From assembly GCA_003221895.1 (NCBI GenBank), contig QHUJ01000110.1, forward strand, positions 1 to 64,000: a stretch of 64,000 bases of DNA. The letters are read 5' to 3'. Both the position numbers and the translations under genes were made by a program. Positions 20,427 to 28,770 of the stretch are shown here, in pieces. Position 1 is the stretch's first letter. Each line of letters starts with the position of its first letter. Under the pieces are notes generated by a model that was given only the letters and a program-made list of their open reading frames with translations, made no database searches and was not told the DNA's origin. Source of the stretch: Gemmatimonadota bacterium. GTDB lineage: Bacteria > Gemmatimonadota > Gemmatimonadetes > Gemmatimonadales > GWC2-71-9.

Positions 20427-21668
20427 ATGCCAGCACGGCATATCGTACTCGTCAGCGCCATCGCGCTACTTGGGGCCTGCGCGCGCCCGCAGACCGGCGG
20501 TGGGGGCCCAAGCCCCTCGCCGAGCGAGGCCTGCCTGCTGTCGACCGGCGATGTCTCGACCCATAGCTCGACGATCACGATCGGCCTGACCGATGCCGTG
20601 AACCCCCGCCACGCCCCCACACCGCGCTCCGACGGCGAACGTCTCGTGTTCCGCCATCTGTACGAGACGCCGGTGCGCATCGATTGCGACGGACATGTGC
20701 AACCCGAGCTGGCCGAGAAGTGGGTGCGGGACGACGACGGGCGGCGCTGGACGTTTCAGTTGCGCGATGGCGCGCAATTCTGGGATGGTGCGCCGGTGAC
20801 GGCGCGAGACATCGTGTTTGGACGAAGCGGCGCCGGGTACACCCTGGGCGCGCTCGAAGCACGAGCGGTTACGGTGACACTGGCGAAGCCGAGGGACGAA
20901 GTGCCTCCGGTGCTGGGCGACGTCGGGTTGGCGGTGACGAAGGCCGCTCCTGATACGAGCTGGCCGATCGGCACGGGCCGCTATTGGGCGACGAGCGCCA
21001 CAACGACCCCGCAGGAAATACGCGCCCACACGAGCAGCGGCGATACCCTCGTGTTCCGCTTCGCCGCGAGCGGGGATGCTCGAGACTTGCTCGACGCGGG
21101 CGTCGACCTGCTGGTCACACGCGACCGCGCGCTGCGCGACTACGCCGCCTCGCTCAAGAATTTCACGGTCGTCGCGCTGCCCTGGGACCGAACGTATGTG
21201 TTCGTTACGCCAGAGGCGGGCGGAACCCGCTTCGACGGGCTGGAGCAGGCCGTTCGGGCCGAAGCGCGGCGCCCGGAGGGCGGTTCCTGGTGGCAGGACC
21301 TTCGCCCCTGCGGCATGGGAGGCCAGAGCTCTCCGCCGGCATCGACCGGTCAACGGCGGATCCTCTATAACCGCGCCGATCCGACGGCCCGTGAGCTGGC
21401 CGCTCGTCTCGCGGCCTTGAGTCACGCCGTCGCCTCAGCCCGGGGTCCCGACGATCTCGGCGACGCCGTCGCAGCGGGCAAGGATTGGGGATACATCGTC
21501 GCCCTACCGCGGATCGCGGCTGATCCGTGCCGTGCCGCCAAGGATCTGCTGCCGGCCTGGTCGGCCACGATCACGGCGCTGGTGGATACACGCCCGACGG
21601 CGATCGTCCGCCGCGGCGTAGCTCGGTGGACCGTTGATCAGGACGGCGCGGTACACCTCGCCCCATGA
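20427..21668 (+). CDS. SBP_bac_5-type (peptide/nickel) solute-binding lipoprotein
   Basis: lipobox ALLGACAR; DGERLVFRHLYETPVRIDCDGHVQPELAEKWVRDDDGRRWTFQLRDGAQFWDGAPVTARDI. Confidence 0.8.
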   Translation: MPARHIVLVSAIALLGACARPQTGGGGPSPSPSEACLLSTGDVSTHSSTITIGLTDAVNPRHAPTPRSDGERLVFRHLYETPVRIDCDGHVQPELAEKWVRDDDGRRWTFQLRDGAQFWDGAPVTARDIVFGRSGAGYTLGALEARAVTVTLAKPRDEVPPVLGDVGLAVTKAAPDTSWPIGTGRYWATSATTTPQEIRAHTSSGDTLVFRFAASGDARDLLDAGVDLLVTRDRALRDYAASLKNFTVVALPWDRTYVFVTPEAGGTRFDGLEQAVRAEARRPEGGSWWQDLRPCGMGGQSSPPASTGQRRILYNRADPTARELAARLAALSHAVASARGPDDLGDAVAAGKDWGYIVALPRIAADPCRAAKDLLPAWSATITALVDTRPTAIVRRGVARWTVDQDGAVHLAP

Positions 21669-23137
21669 AGGTTCGCACCCGCCTCCTCATTTCGTTCGGG
21701 GTGGTGGTGCTTGTTCCGCTGCTCGTCTTTGGTCTCGGCATCCGCATGGAGATGGCGCGGCGAGTCACGGGGGAATACCAACGCCGCGTCGATGCGCTCG
21801 TCGCAGTGATCAACGCCGATCTGGCCCGCGAGACGGACCGGGTCGCGGCGCGGCTGGCGGCGCTGAGAAGCTCGCTCAGGGACGACAACGCGTTTCGCGC
21901 AGGGGTCCGCGGTGGGGATAGCGGGTACGTCCTCGATTATGCCACGAACGCCATGCGCCTAGCCGGCCTCAATTTTCTCCAGATCCAGGACGACGAAGGT
22001 CGCGTGGTTTCGTCGGGACACTTCCGCAACGAGTTCGGCCGACTCGGTCCAGCGGTCCCATCCGGTGGGCCCGCGCTGGTGCGCGCCGCGACCGCGGAAG
22101 GGCCGTTTTTGGTGCTCGTCACCAGCGACTCGGTGAGTATCCCGCGCAAGCCGTTTCGGCTGGTGGGAGGCGTCGCGATCGATTCGTCGTTTCTCCAACG
22201 CCTTGCTCGTGACCCCGAACTGGGGGTTGCCTTGCGGTTGCCTCACGATTCCGCTGCACCCGATTCGGGAATGCTCGTCGTGGGTGAGTTGACGCTGCCG
22301 TACGTCGATGCCGTCGATGGTCCGGGAACCGTGGAGCAGGCGCACCTCGTCGTCACGCGCTCGTCGGCATTGCTGACGGCGCTGCAGCGCAACGTCAACC
22401 TCTGGTTCGCGGTCGCCGTGCTGGTCGCCGCGCTGGCCGCGCTGCTGCTCGCGAGCTGGCTTTCGACGCGCATCAGCACGCCCATAGAGGCTCGCATCGC
22501 CATCGGCGACCTCGCCCGGCAGGTCAATCACGACCTGAAGAACGGCCTCGCCCCGCTGCGCAATGTGTTCCGCCATCTCACCCAGGTGGCGCGCGACAAA
22601 CCAGACGAATTGCCGCAAGTATTCACGGAGCGACAGGGGACGGTCGAATCCAGCATCGATTACCTGGAGACGCTTGCGGCGAACTATGCGAAGCTGTCTC
22701 CGCAATCGGAACGGAAGGCGACGGATGTGAATGCGGTCGTTCGTGAGACGATTGGAGGGGGGGGGGCCAGCTCGGTGAAAGCCAAGTTGGCGGATGGGCT
22801 TCCCGTGGTGACCATCGACGCGCTTGTCCTGCGACGCGTGATCGAGAACCTGGTCAGCAACGCAGTCGACAGTCTGGAGGGGAAGAACGGGACCGTGATG
22901 ATCACGACCGAACGCGGCCACGGACTGGTGCGGATCGCGGTCAGTGATACGGGACGAGGCATGACGAAGGGCGAGTTGGATCGTGCGTTTGATGATTTCT
23001 ACACGACGAAAGAAGGTGGCACTGGTCTAGGTCTCTCCATAGTTCGCAGGCTGGTGATCGATTCGCATGGCTCTCTGAACGTGGAAACCGAACCGGGGAA
23101 GGGGTCGCGATTCGTCGTGGAGCTTCCAGCACAATGA
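21665..23137 (+). CDS. sensor histidine kinase
   Basis: N-terminal TM, QVNHDLKNGLAPLRN H-box, ENLVSNAVDSL, DTGRGM, GGTGLGLSIVRRLV; ATGA overlap with the upstream gene. Confidence 0.92.
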   Translation: MKVRTRLLISFGVVVLVPLLVFGLGIRMEMARRVTGEYQRRVDALVAVINADLARETDRVAARLAALRSSLRDDNAFRAGVRGGDSGYVLDYATNAMRLAGLNFLQIQDDEGRVVSSGHFRNEFGRLGPAVPSGGPALVRAATAEGPFLVLVTSDSVSIPRKPFRLVGGVAIDSSFLQRLARDPELGVALRLPHDSAAPDSGMLVVGELTLPYVDAVDGPGTVEQAHLVVTRSSALLTALQRNVNLWFAVAVLVAALAALLLASWLSTRISTPIEARIAIGDLARQVNHDLKNGLAPLRNVFRHLTQVARDKPDELPQVFTERQGTVESSIDYLETLAANYAKLSPQSERKATDVNAVVRETIGGGGASSVKAKLADGLPVVTIDALVLRRVIENLVSNAVDSLEGKNGTVMITTERGHGLVRIAVSDTGRGMTKGELDRAFDDFYTTKEGGTGLGLSIVRRLVIDSHGSLNVETEPGKGSRFVVELPAQ

Positions 23138-24504
23138 CCCTTGTCTTGATCGTGGACGATGTCCCTGCCATGGCCGAGCAGTACGCGTATGACCTGAAGC
23201 GCCTGCGCGGCTACGAAACCCTCATCGCGAAAAGCGGCCGGACCGCGCTCGAGAGTCTCACGCGCGACTCCATCGACTGCGTGATACTCGATCTCGAGAT
23301 GCCGGGGATGGACGGTTTCGAGGTGTTGCGTTCGGTCGAGCGCCTTGGCCTTCGCGTTCCGATCATCGTCTATACCGGGACCGGTGACTACGACCGCTGT
23401 GTGCAGGCGATTCGCCTGGGCGCGTACAGCTTCATCGACAAAGCCGAGCCGATGGAGCGCGTGGTGCAGGAAGTGGAGAACGCGATCGAGCGGCGGCGCC
23501 TGACAGAGCAGGTAACACTGCTGCGGCGCGGTTTCGGACTCGAGTCGCCACTCGTGGGGACGAGTCCCGCGCTGGCCAGGCTCAAGGAAGCGATCGTGCG
23601 GATCGCCCCGGTGCCGAGCCCGGCGCTGATCGTGGGAGAAAGTGGCACGGGGAAGGAGCTGGTCGCGCGCGAGCTGCATCGCCTCGGCGCCAATCCCAAG
23701 GGCCCGTTCGTTGCCATCAACAGCGCCGCGCTGCCGCACGAGCTCGTCGAGAGTGAGCTGTTCGGCCATGAGCGGGGGGCCTTCACCGGTGCGAACGCCA
23801 CGCGCAAAGGCGCGTTCGAGGCGGCGAGCGGCGGCACGCTGTTCCTGGATGAGATCGGCGATCTGCCCGCCGCCGCCCAGGCCAAGCTGCTGCGCGTCAT
23901 CGAGGAACGGAAAGTCACGCGGCTTGGCGGAAACAAGACGATCGATGTCAACGCGCGCGTCGTCGCCGCGACGCACCGCGATCTCGAGAAAGAGGTGGCC
24001 GAGGGGCGGTTCCGCGAGGATCTGTTCTATCGGCTCAACGTGCATGTGCTGCGCGTACCGCCCCTGCGCGACCGACTGTCGGACGTGCCCGCGCTCGTAG
24101 AGCATCTCGTCGCATCGACCTGTGAGCGATTCGGCATGCGAACCAAGACGCTCGCTCCCGACGTCGTGGAAGCCCTCATGGCCTACGACTGGCGGCGCAA
24201 CAACATCCGCGAGCTGCGGAACGTCGTCGAACGGATGCTCATCGCAGTGGATGGTGATGAGCTAACCCTCAACGCCATGCCATCGGAGCTCCGCCAACGC
24301 ACCACGCACCACGCACCACGCGCGTTGTCCGACGCACCACGCACGTTTGAGGAACAGAAGCAGGAAGCGGAGCGCCAAATCATCGTCCAGGCGCTCGAGC
24401 GCAACGGGTGGCAAATCACGAAGACCGCGAAGGAGCTGGGACTCGCCGATCACGCGAGTCTGCTCAAGATCATGCGCCGGCTAGGAGTTCAGAAGGACAC
24501 ATGA
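23134..24504 (+). CDS. sigma-54-dependent NtrC-family response regulator
   Basis: receiver plus AAA+ (GESGTGKELVARELH, ERGAFTGAN) plus Fis-type HTH; ATGA overlap with the kinase. Confidence 0.96.
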   Translation: MTLVLIVDDVPAMAEQYAYDLKRLRGYETLIAKSGRTALESLTRDSIDCVILDLEMPGMDGFEVLRSVERLGLRVPIIVYTGTGDYDRCVQAIRLGAYSFIDKAEPMERVVQEVENAIERRRLTEQVTLLRRGFGLESPLVGTSPALARLKEAIVRIAPVPSPALIVGESGTGKELVARELHRLGANPKGPFVAINSAALPHELVESELFGHERGAFTGANATRKGAFEAASGGTLFLDEIGDLPAAAQAKLLRVIEERKVTRLGGNKTIDVNARVVAATHRDLEKEVAEGRFREDLFYRLNVHVLRVPPLRDRLSDVPALVEHLVASTCERFGMRTKTLAPDVVEALMAYDWRRNNIRELRNVVERMLIAVDGDELTLNAMPSELRQRTTHHAPRALSDAPRTFEEQKQEAERQIIVQALERNGWQITKTAKELGLADHASLLKIMRRLGVQKDT

Positions 24505-24579
24505 ACCTCCCCGAGGCGTGTACAACGAAACACAATCGTTGAAATAGGACGTTGAAAAACAACGTGTTACGTCGTGGTG

Positions 24580-24595
24580 TGGCACGTGCCTTTCC
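24580..24595 (+). promoter_or_regulatory. possible sigma-54 -24 element (TGGCACG) with a degenerate -12
   Basis: TGGCACG-TGCC-TTTCC 30 nt upstream of the ATG at 24625; the -12 GC is not conserved. Confidence 0.25.
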
Positions 24596-24624
24596 TCCGG
24601 GCGAACCCCGCTCCCGGAGGAGCC

Positions 24625-25575
24625 ATGTCGTATCAATTCGAGCTGGATCGATCCAACCGTTCGCTCCGATTCCCGGTCATTCTCATGGCCGCGATCGTGT
24701 GCATGGTGACCGCCACGTACGTGTTTGCCGCGTGCGGCGATCGCAACCCCGACCAGGCCCGCGCCAGCGAGCCGGTCACGTCTTCATCCTCGTCAGTCAC
24801 GCCTGTGAGCACCGTGAGCAGCGAAAAGCCGGCACTCGTCATCAGCGGGCCGGTGACCTTCGAGCTGGCGGATTCCGCTTATCGCGACCGCCGCTACGAC
24901 GACGCGACCACCTTGTTCAAGACCTACACCGAGAACCGTCCCAGCAATCCGTGGGGCTTCTACATGCTGGGCCTCTCGGCCTGGAAGTCGGGTGATCGCG
25001 CTCAGGCGGAAAGCGCGTTCGTGCAGGCGCTCAGCCTCGATTCCACGCACGTGAAGAGCCATCTGAACCTGAGCCGCGTCCTGCTCGAGGACGGGCAGCC
25101 GGACAGCGCCCTTACCCACATCGAAGCAGCCATCGCGCTCGATTCCGTCTCGAGCGAGCCGCTGCGCCTGCAGGGCCGTGCGTTCGAAGCGCTGGACAAG
25201 ACCGATGACGCGATCGTCGCGTATCAGCATGCCGTCGTACGGGACAGCGGCGACGTCTGGGCCATGAACAACCTCGGCGCGCTCTACATTCGCCTCGGGC
25301 GGTTCGAGGATGCGATCGGTCCGCTGGCGCGCGCGGTCGAGCTGAACGACAAAGTCGCGACGTTCTCCAACAACCTCGGTATGGCGCTGGAAAACACCGG
25401 CCGGATCGCCGATGCGATCACGCAGTATCGCGCGGCGCTGGCGATCGAGGGGACGTACGGCAAGGCGGTGTCGAACTTGCAGCGCGTGCAGCAGGTCAAG
25501 CAGGACCCGTCAGTCACGCCGATCGATCTGACGGAGCGGTCGAAGCGGTTCCAGGACGAAATTGCGAAATGGTAG
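24625..25575 (+). CDS. TPR-repeat lipoprotein/membrane protein
   Basis: tandem TPRs (AMNNLGALYIRLGRFEDAIGPLARAVELN, FSNNLGMALENTGRIADAITQYRAALAI). Confidence 0.85.
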   Translation: MSYQFELDRSNRSLRFPVILMAAIVCMVTATYVFAACGDRNPDQARASEPVTSSSSSVTPVSTVSSEKPALVISGPVTFELADSAYRDRRYDDATTLFKTYTENRPSNPWGFYMLGLSAWKSGDRAQAESAFVQALSLDSTHVKSHLNLSRVLLEDGQPDSALTHIEAAIALDSVSSEPLRLQGRAFEALDKTDDAIVAYQHAVVRDSGDVWAMNNLGALYIRLGRFEDAIGPLARAVELNDKVATFSNNLGMALENTGRIADAITQYRAALAIEGTYGKAVSNLQRVQQVKQDPSVTPIDLTERSKRFQDEIAKW

Positions 25576-25607
25576 GTCGGTAGGGGCGCAGCATGCTGCG
25601 CCCGTAC

Positions 25608-26324
25608 CTAGTTATCCTGCGCGAGCCGCTTCAAGAACCTGTTGAGGCGGCTTTCGCTGCTGTGCGGATCGTCGCCGATGTAATCGACGCGCGCCTCGGC
25701 GAGCGCGGCATGGAGCTCGGTGCGCGCGTCCGCCGCGCGCCCGCACAGCGCGGCCTCTTCGGGGGCCGATGCCTCGAGCAGATCGGCGGCAAGGGCGAGC
25801 ATGCGGCCGGCGAACGTCACGTACGCGCGGACCATGCCGTGCCCGGCACCGCCGCGCTCGACCCACTCGGGGAAACAGCCTGACCACCACAAGGCCAGCG
25901 CCGCGGCGTCGGCCGCGGCTTCGGCCTGCGCGACGGTGCCCTGCGGCAGCGCGGTGACGAAGCGCCACCACTCCGCCATGCCGTCCTCGCCGCGTGCGAT
26001 CGCCCGCTGCGATTGCGAGGTCGCGAAGACGACGGGGAGCGTCGCGGCGTAGTCGGCCAGCAGGATGTCGGTCACGCCGCGCGTCCGCAGCTGGGCGCGG
26101 ATCGGGACGTACCAGAGCAGCGTGAGGGGGAGCGGGGCAGGCGCGCCGCCACGGCCCAGGACTGCTTCGAGGGCCGCAGGTGAATCGAGCACGCTGTCGA
26201 CAGCGCCCGCCTGCAGCGCCTGATCGGCTTCGCGTCCTTCCGAGACATCCATCCGCGCGATCTCGTCCACCAGACAGGCGAGGTCGCCACGGGTCAGCTG
26301 GCGATGGATGATGGGCCTGATCAT
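25608..26324 (-). CDS. hypothetical alpha-helical protein, 238 aa
   Basis: ORF with coding-like composition; MIRPIIHRQL start preferred over the track's upstream start. Confidence 0.6.
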   Translation of the reverse strand: MIRPIIHRQLTRGDLACLVDEIARMDVSEGREADQALQAGAVDSVLDSPAALEAVLGRGGAPAPLPLTLLWYVPIRAQLRTRGVTDILLADYAATLPVVFATSQSQRAIARGEDGMAEWWRFVTALPQGTVAQAEAAADAAALALWWSGCFPEWVERGGAGHGMVRAYVTFAGRMLALAADLLEASAPEEAALCGRAADARTELHAALAEARVDYIGDDPHSSESRLNRFLKRLAQDN

Positions 26325-26513
26325 GCTTCCCCCCTTACGGCGACTGTAGAGGCAAGCTTGGTGCCGGTCATCTATCTGGCTATTGCGCAATGCCTTAGGC
26401 TGAGAAACCCTCAGCTACGTTGTACAACAGGTGCAGCACAAAGCTGCAATCCGACACGCGCCGCGGGTGTGAGGCTGCTCACGCTAATAAACGGTGGCTT
26501 GTCGGGAAAGTGG

Positions 26514-26540
26514 ATAGCACTCGGGGCCTTGGAGTGCTAA
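26514..26540 (+). promoter_or_regulatory. CIRCE element (HrcA operator): ATAGCACTC-N9-GAGTGCTAA
   Basis: 17/18 match to consensus TTAGCACTC-N9-GAGTGCTAA with exact 9-nt spacer; 26 nt before the efp ATG. Confidence 0.85.
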
Positions 26541-26566
26541 GGCAGCCGGTTTAAGTTCCCGCTCCC

Positions 26567-27124
26567 ATGAAAGCAACCGATATCCGCAAAGGGCATGTTC
26601 TCATGATCGACGGCCAGCCGTGCCGCGTCATGGACTTTACGCACCGGACTCCGGGCAACCTCCGGGCGTTCGTGCAGGTCCGGTTCCGCAATCTCGTCTC
26701 GGGGAACACGTTCGATCAGAGACTGGCCGCTACTGATTTCCTTCAGGAAGCGCGTCTCGATACGAAAGAGATGCAGGTCCTGTATCAGGACCAGGGCGGC
26801 GTGCACGTGATGGATCAGCAGACCTACGAGCAGTTCACACTCGACGAGCGTGCCGTGGGTGAGGACACCCCGTGGCTTCAACCGGAGATGGTCGTCCAGG
26901 TCGAGTGGCTCGAGGGCCGCCCGATCGCGATCGAGCTCCCGCCGGTGATCGAGCTGAAGGTTGTGGAGACCTCGCCGGTGATGAAGACCGCCACCAAGAC
27001 CTCGAGCACCAAGCCGGCGAAGCTGTCGAACGGCGTGACCGTTCAGGTGCCGGAGTTTATCTCGCCGGGTGAGAAGGTGCGCGTCGACCCGCGCTCGGGG
27101 CAGTACCTGGAGCGCGCGAAGTAA
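26567..27124 (+). CDS. efp: elongation factor P
   Basis: full-length EF-P (KGHVLMIDGQPCRVMDF, LPPVIELKVVETSP...FISPGEKVRVDPRSGQYLERAK). Confidence 0.95.
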   Translation: MKATDIRKGHVLMIDGQPCRVMDFTHRTPGNLRAFVQVRFRNLVSGNTFDQRLAATDFLQEARLDTKEMQVLYQDQGGVHVMDQQTYEQFTLDERAVGEDTPWLQPEMVVQVEWLEGRPIAIELPPVIELKVVETSPVMKTATKTSSTKPAKLSNGVTVQVPEFISPGEKVRVDPRSGQYLERAK

Positions 27125-27680
27125 GCTCCGCGTAGCGAAAGCAGGTCACGAGATGGTCGTTGACCATTCCCACGGCCTGCATGAACGCGTAGACGATTGT
27201 CGGTCCTACGAAACGAAAGCCTCGCTGGACCAGCTCCTTACTCATCGCGATCGATTCTTTGGTTTCGGCGGGAAGGCGCTTGAGCGTCTTCCAGGCGTTG
27301 ACCTTCGGGTTCCCGCCCACGTAGTGCCACAAGAACTCGTCGAATGACTCGCCCGCGTCTTTCATCTTGAGGTACGCGCGGGCGTTGCCCACGGCGGACT
27401 TCACCTTCTGCTTGTTACGAACGATGCCCGGGTCGCGCAGGATTTTCGCGATGCGCCTGGCGTCGTAGCGCGCCACTTTATCGGGATCGAAGCGATCGAA
27501 CGCCTTCAGGAACGCGTCGCGTTTGCGCAGGATGATGGCCCACGACAGCCCCGCCTGGAATCCATCGAGGACGAGCTTGCCGAAGAGTTGCTTGTCGTCG
27601 TGGACGGGGACGCCCCATTCGGTGTCGTGATAGGCAATCATTTGCTCACTGGAGGTCGACCAGCCGCAGCGGTTATCCAT
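27057..27680 (-). CDS. tag: DNA-3-methyladenine glycosylase I
   Basis: RCGWSTSSEQMIAYHDTEWGVP, GFQAGLSW, FVGPTIVYAFMQAVGMVNDH; C-terminal tail overlaps efp convergently. Confidence 0.95.
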   Translation of the reverse strand: MDNRCGWSTSSEQMIAYHDTEWGVPVHDDKQLFGKLVLDGFQAGLSWAIILRKRDAFLKAFDRFDPDKVARYDARRIAKILRDPGIVRNKQKVKSAVGNARAYLKMKDAGESFDEFLWHYVGGNPKVNAWKTLKRLPAETKESIAMSKELVQRGFRFVGPTIVYAFMQAVGMVNDHLVTCFRYAELTSRAPGTAPSAGRRAPSHPAR

Positions 27681-27705
27681 AGTCTCAAGCTAGAAGAGCC
27701 AAGAG

Positions 27706-27828
27706 GAGTTGCACAGTTGCACAGACGGCGAAGTGGTCCCAAGCTGCAAGCGAAAGAGGCCAGGAATGCATTCCTGGCCTCTTGGGGTTGGAGCCACTTC
27801 GCCGTCTGCGCAACTCTGCAACTTCTCT
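27706..27828. repeat. long imperfect inverted repeat centred on AATG|CATT
   Basis: inner 15-bp AAGAGGCCAGGAATG/CATTCCTGGCCTCTT and outer 15-bp CAGACGGCGAAGTGG/CCACTTCGCCGTCTG arms, extended by AGTTGCA.AGTTGC. Confidence 0.9.
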
Positions 27829-28726
27829 ACCGACTGGTGACTTGCGACTCCGAGTTCGTCTGACTCTCCCGGTTAGCCACCTGACTCGAAGACCCCTCCT
27901 TGATGATGATGAGGAACTTCGAGTTACGCCAGAAATCGACCGGCGATGTGATCGTCAGAGTCGGCGTGCCGCGGTATTTCCCGTCGTCGCGCTCCTCGGC
28001 GATGTAGTCCAGATCCTGGAGTGACGCGACGCGGTATTCCCCTCTCGCCACGGGCAGCGGGATCTGCGTCACCTGGCGCGTGTCGATCGCCGTGAAGAGA
28101 CTGGGATCGAGGTTGCGCGCCGGCTGCAGCGTCTTCCCCGTGCGCCACAGAACGAACAGCACGCGGCCACCGCCTTGCTCGGTGAGAATGCCCTTCTTTT
28201 TCAGCTCATCGCGCGTGCCGACGATGTAGTAGCCGGTCGACAGGCTGTCACGCAGCGCGACGTTTTCCGCGGTCAGCGTGCTCACCTGATCGGTCAGCAG
28301 GTCGATCGTGGTCTTCTGCGATGCGATGACCGACTGGAGGTTGCCCACGGTCGAGTCGTACGCTGCGCGCAGGCTGTCGGACAGCTGGGTGAGGCCCTTG
28401 ACCCGCTCCCGGCTCTGATTGAGCGCGTTCTCGGTTTCCTGGACCCGCGCCACGACGTAGCGGAGCTTGGCGATCAGGGTGTCGTTCTGCGCGGTGATCG
28501 GGCTCTCGCTCGAGATGCGCAGCCGGTTGTTGCGGACCTTCACCTTCGCGAGCTCGACGTTGACATCAGTGATGAGCCGCGAGCTGATGGCCACTTCCTG
28601 CATCAGGCTATCCTTCTGCGCGTTGACCTGCTCCAGGTCTGCCAGCTTGCGCTCGGTCTCGGCCGACGTGCCGCATGCGGCGACAACAAAGACGAGCGCG
28701 GCGAGTGTGAGCTTCAGCTTCGTCAT
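27827..28726 (-). CDS. coiled-coil lipoprotein of unknown function
   Basis: lipobox LVFVVAACGTS, long heptad region, beta-rich C-terminus. Confidence 0.75.
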   Translation of the reverse strand: MTKLKLTLAALVFVVAACGTSAETERKLADLEQVNAQKDSLMQEVAISSRLITDVNVELAKVKVRNNRLRISSESPITAQNDTLIAKLRYVVARVQETENALNQSRERVKGLTQLSDSLRAAYDSTVGNLQSVIASQKTTIDLLTDQVSTLTAENVALRDSLSTGYYIVGTRDELKKKGILTEQGGGRVLFVLWRTGKTLQPARNLDPSLFTAIDTRQVTQIPLPVARGEYRVASLQDLDYIAEERDDGKYRGTPTLTITSPVDFWRNSKFLIIIKEGSSSQVANRESQTNSESQVTSR

Positions 28727-28770
28727 GCGACGACTCCCCCATCCAGCATGGTGAGACTAGCTTTGCCGCG

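Noticed and set aside
22999-24105. 368-aa minus-strand ORF opposite the NtrC regulator
   Set aside because: Shadow frame of a conserved AAA+ gene.
26540-26566. tRNA T-arm-like sequence CCGGTTTAAGTTCCCGCTCCC
   Set aside because: Does not match GGTTCRANYCC and no cloverleaf can be built; it is the efp leader.
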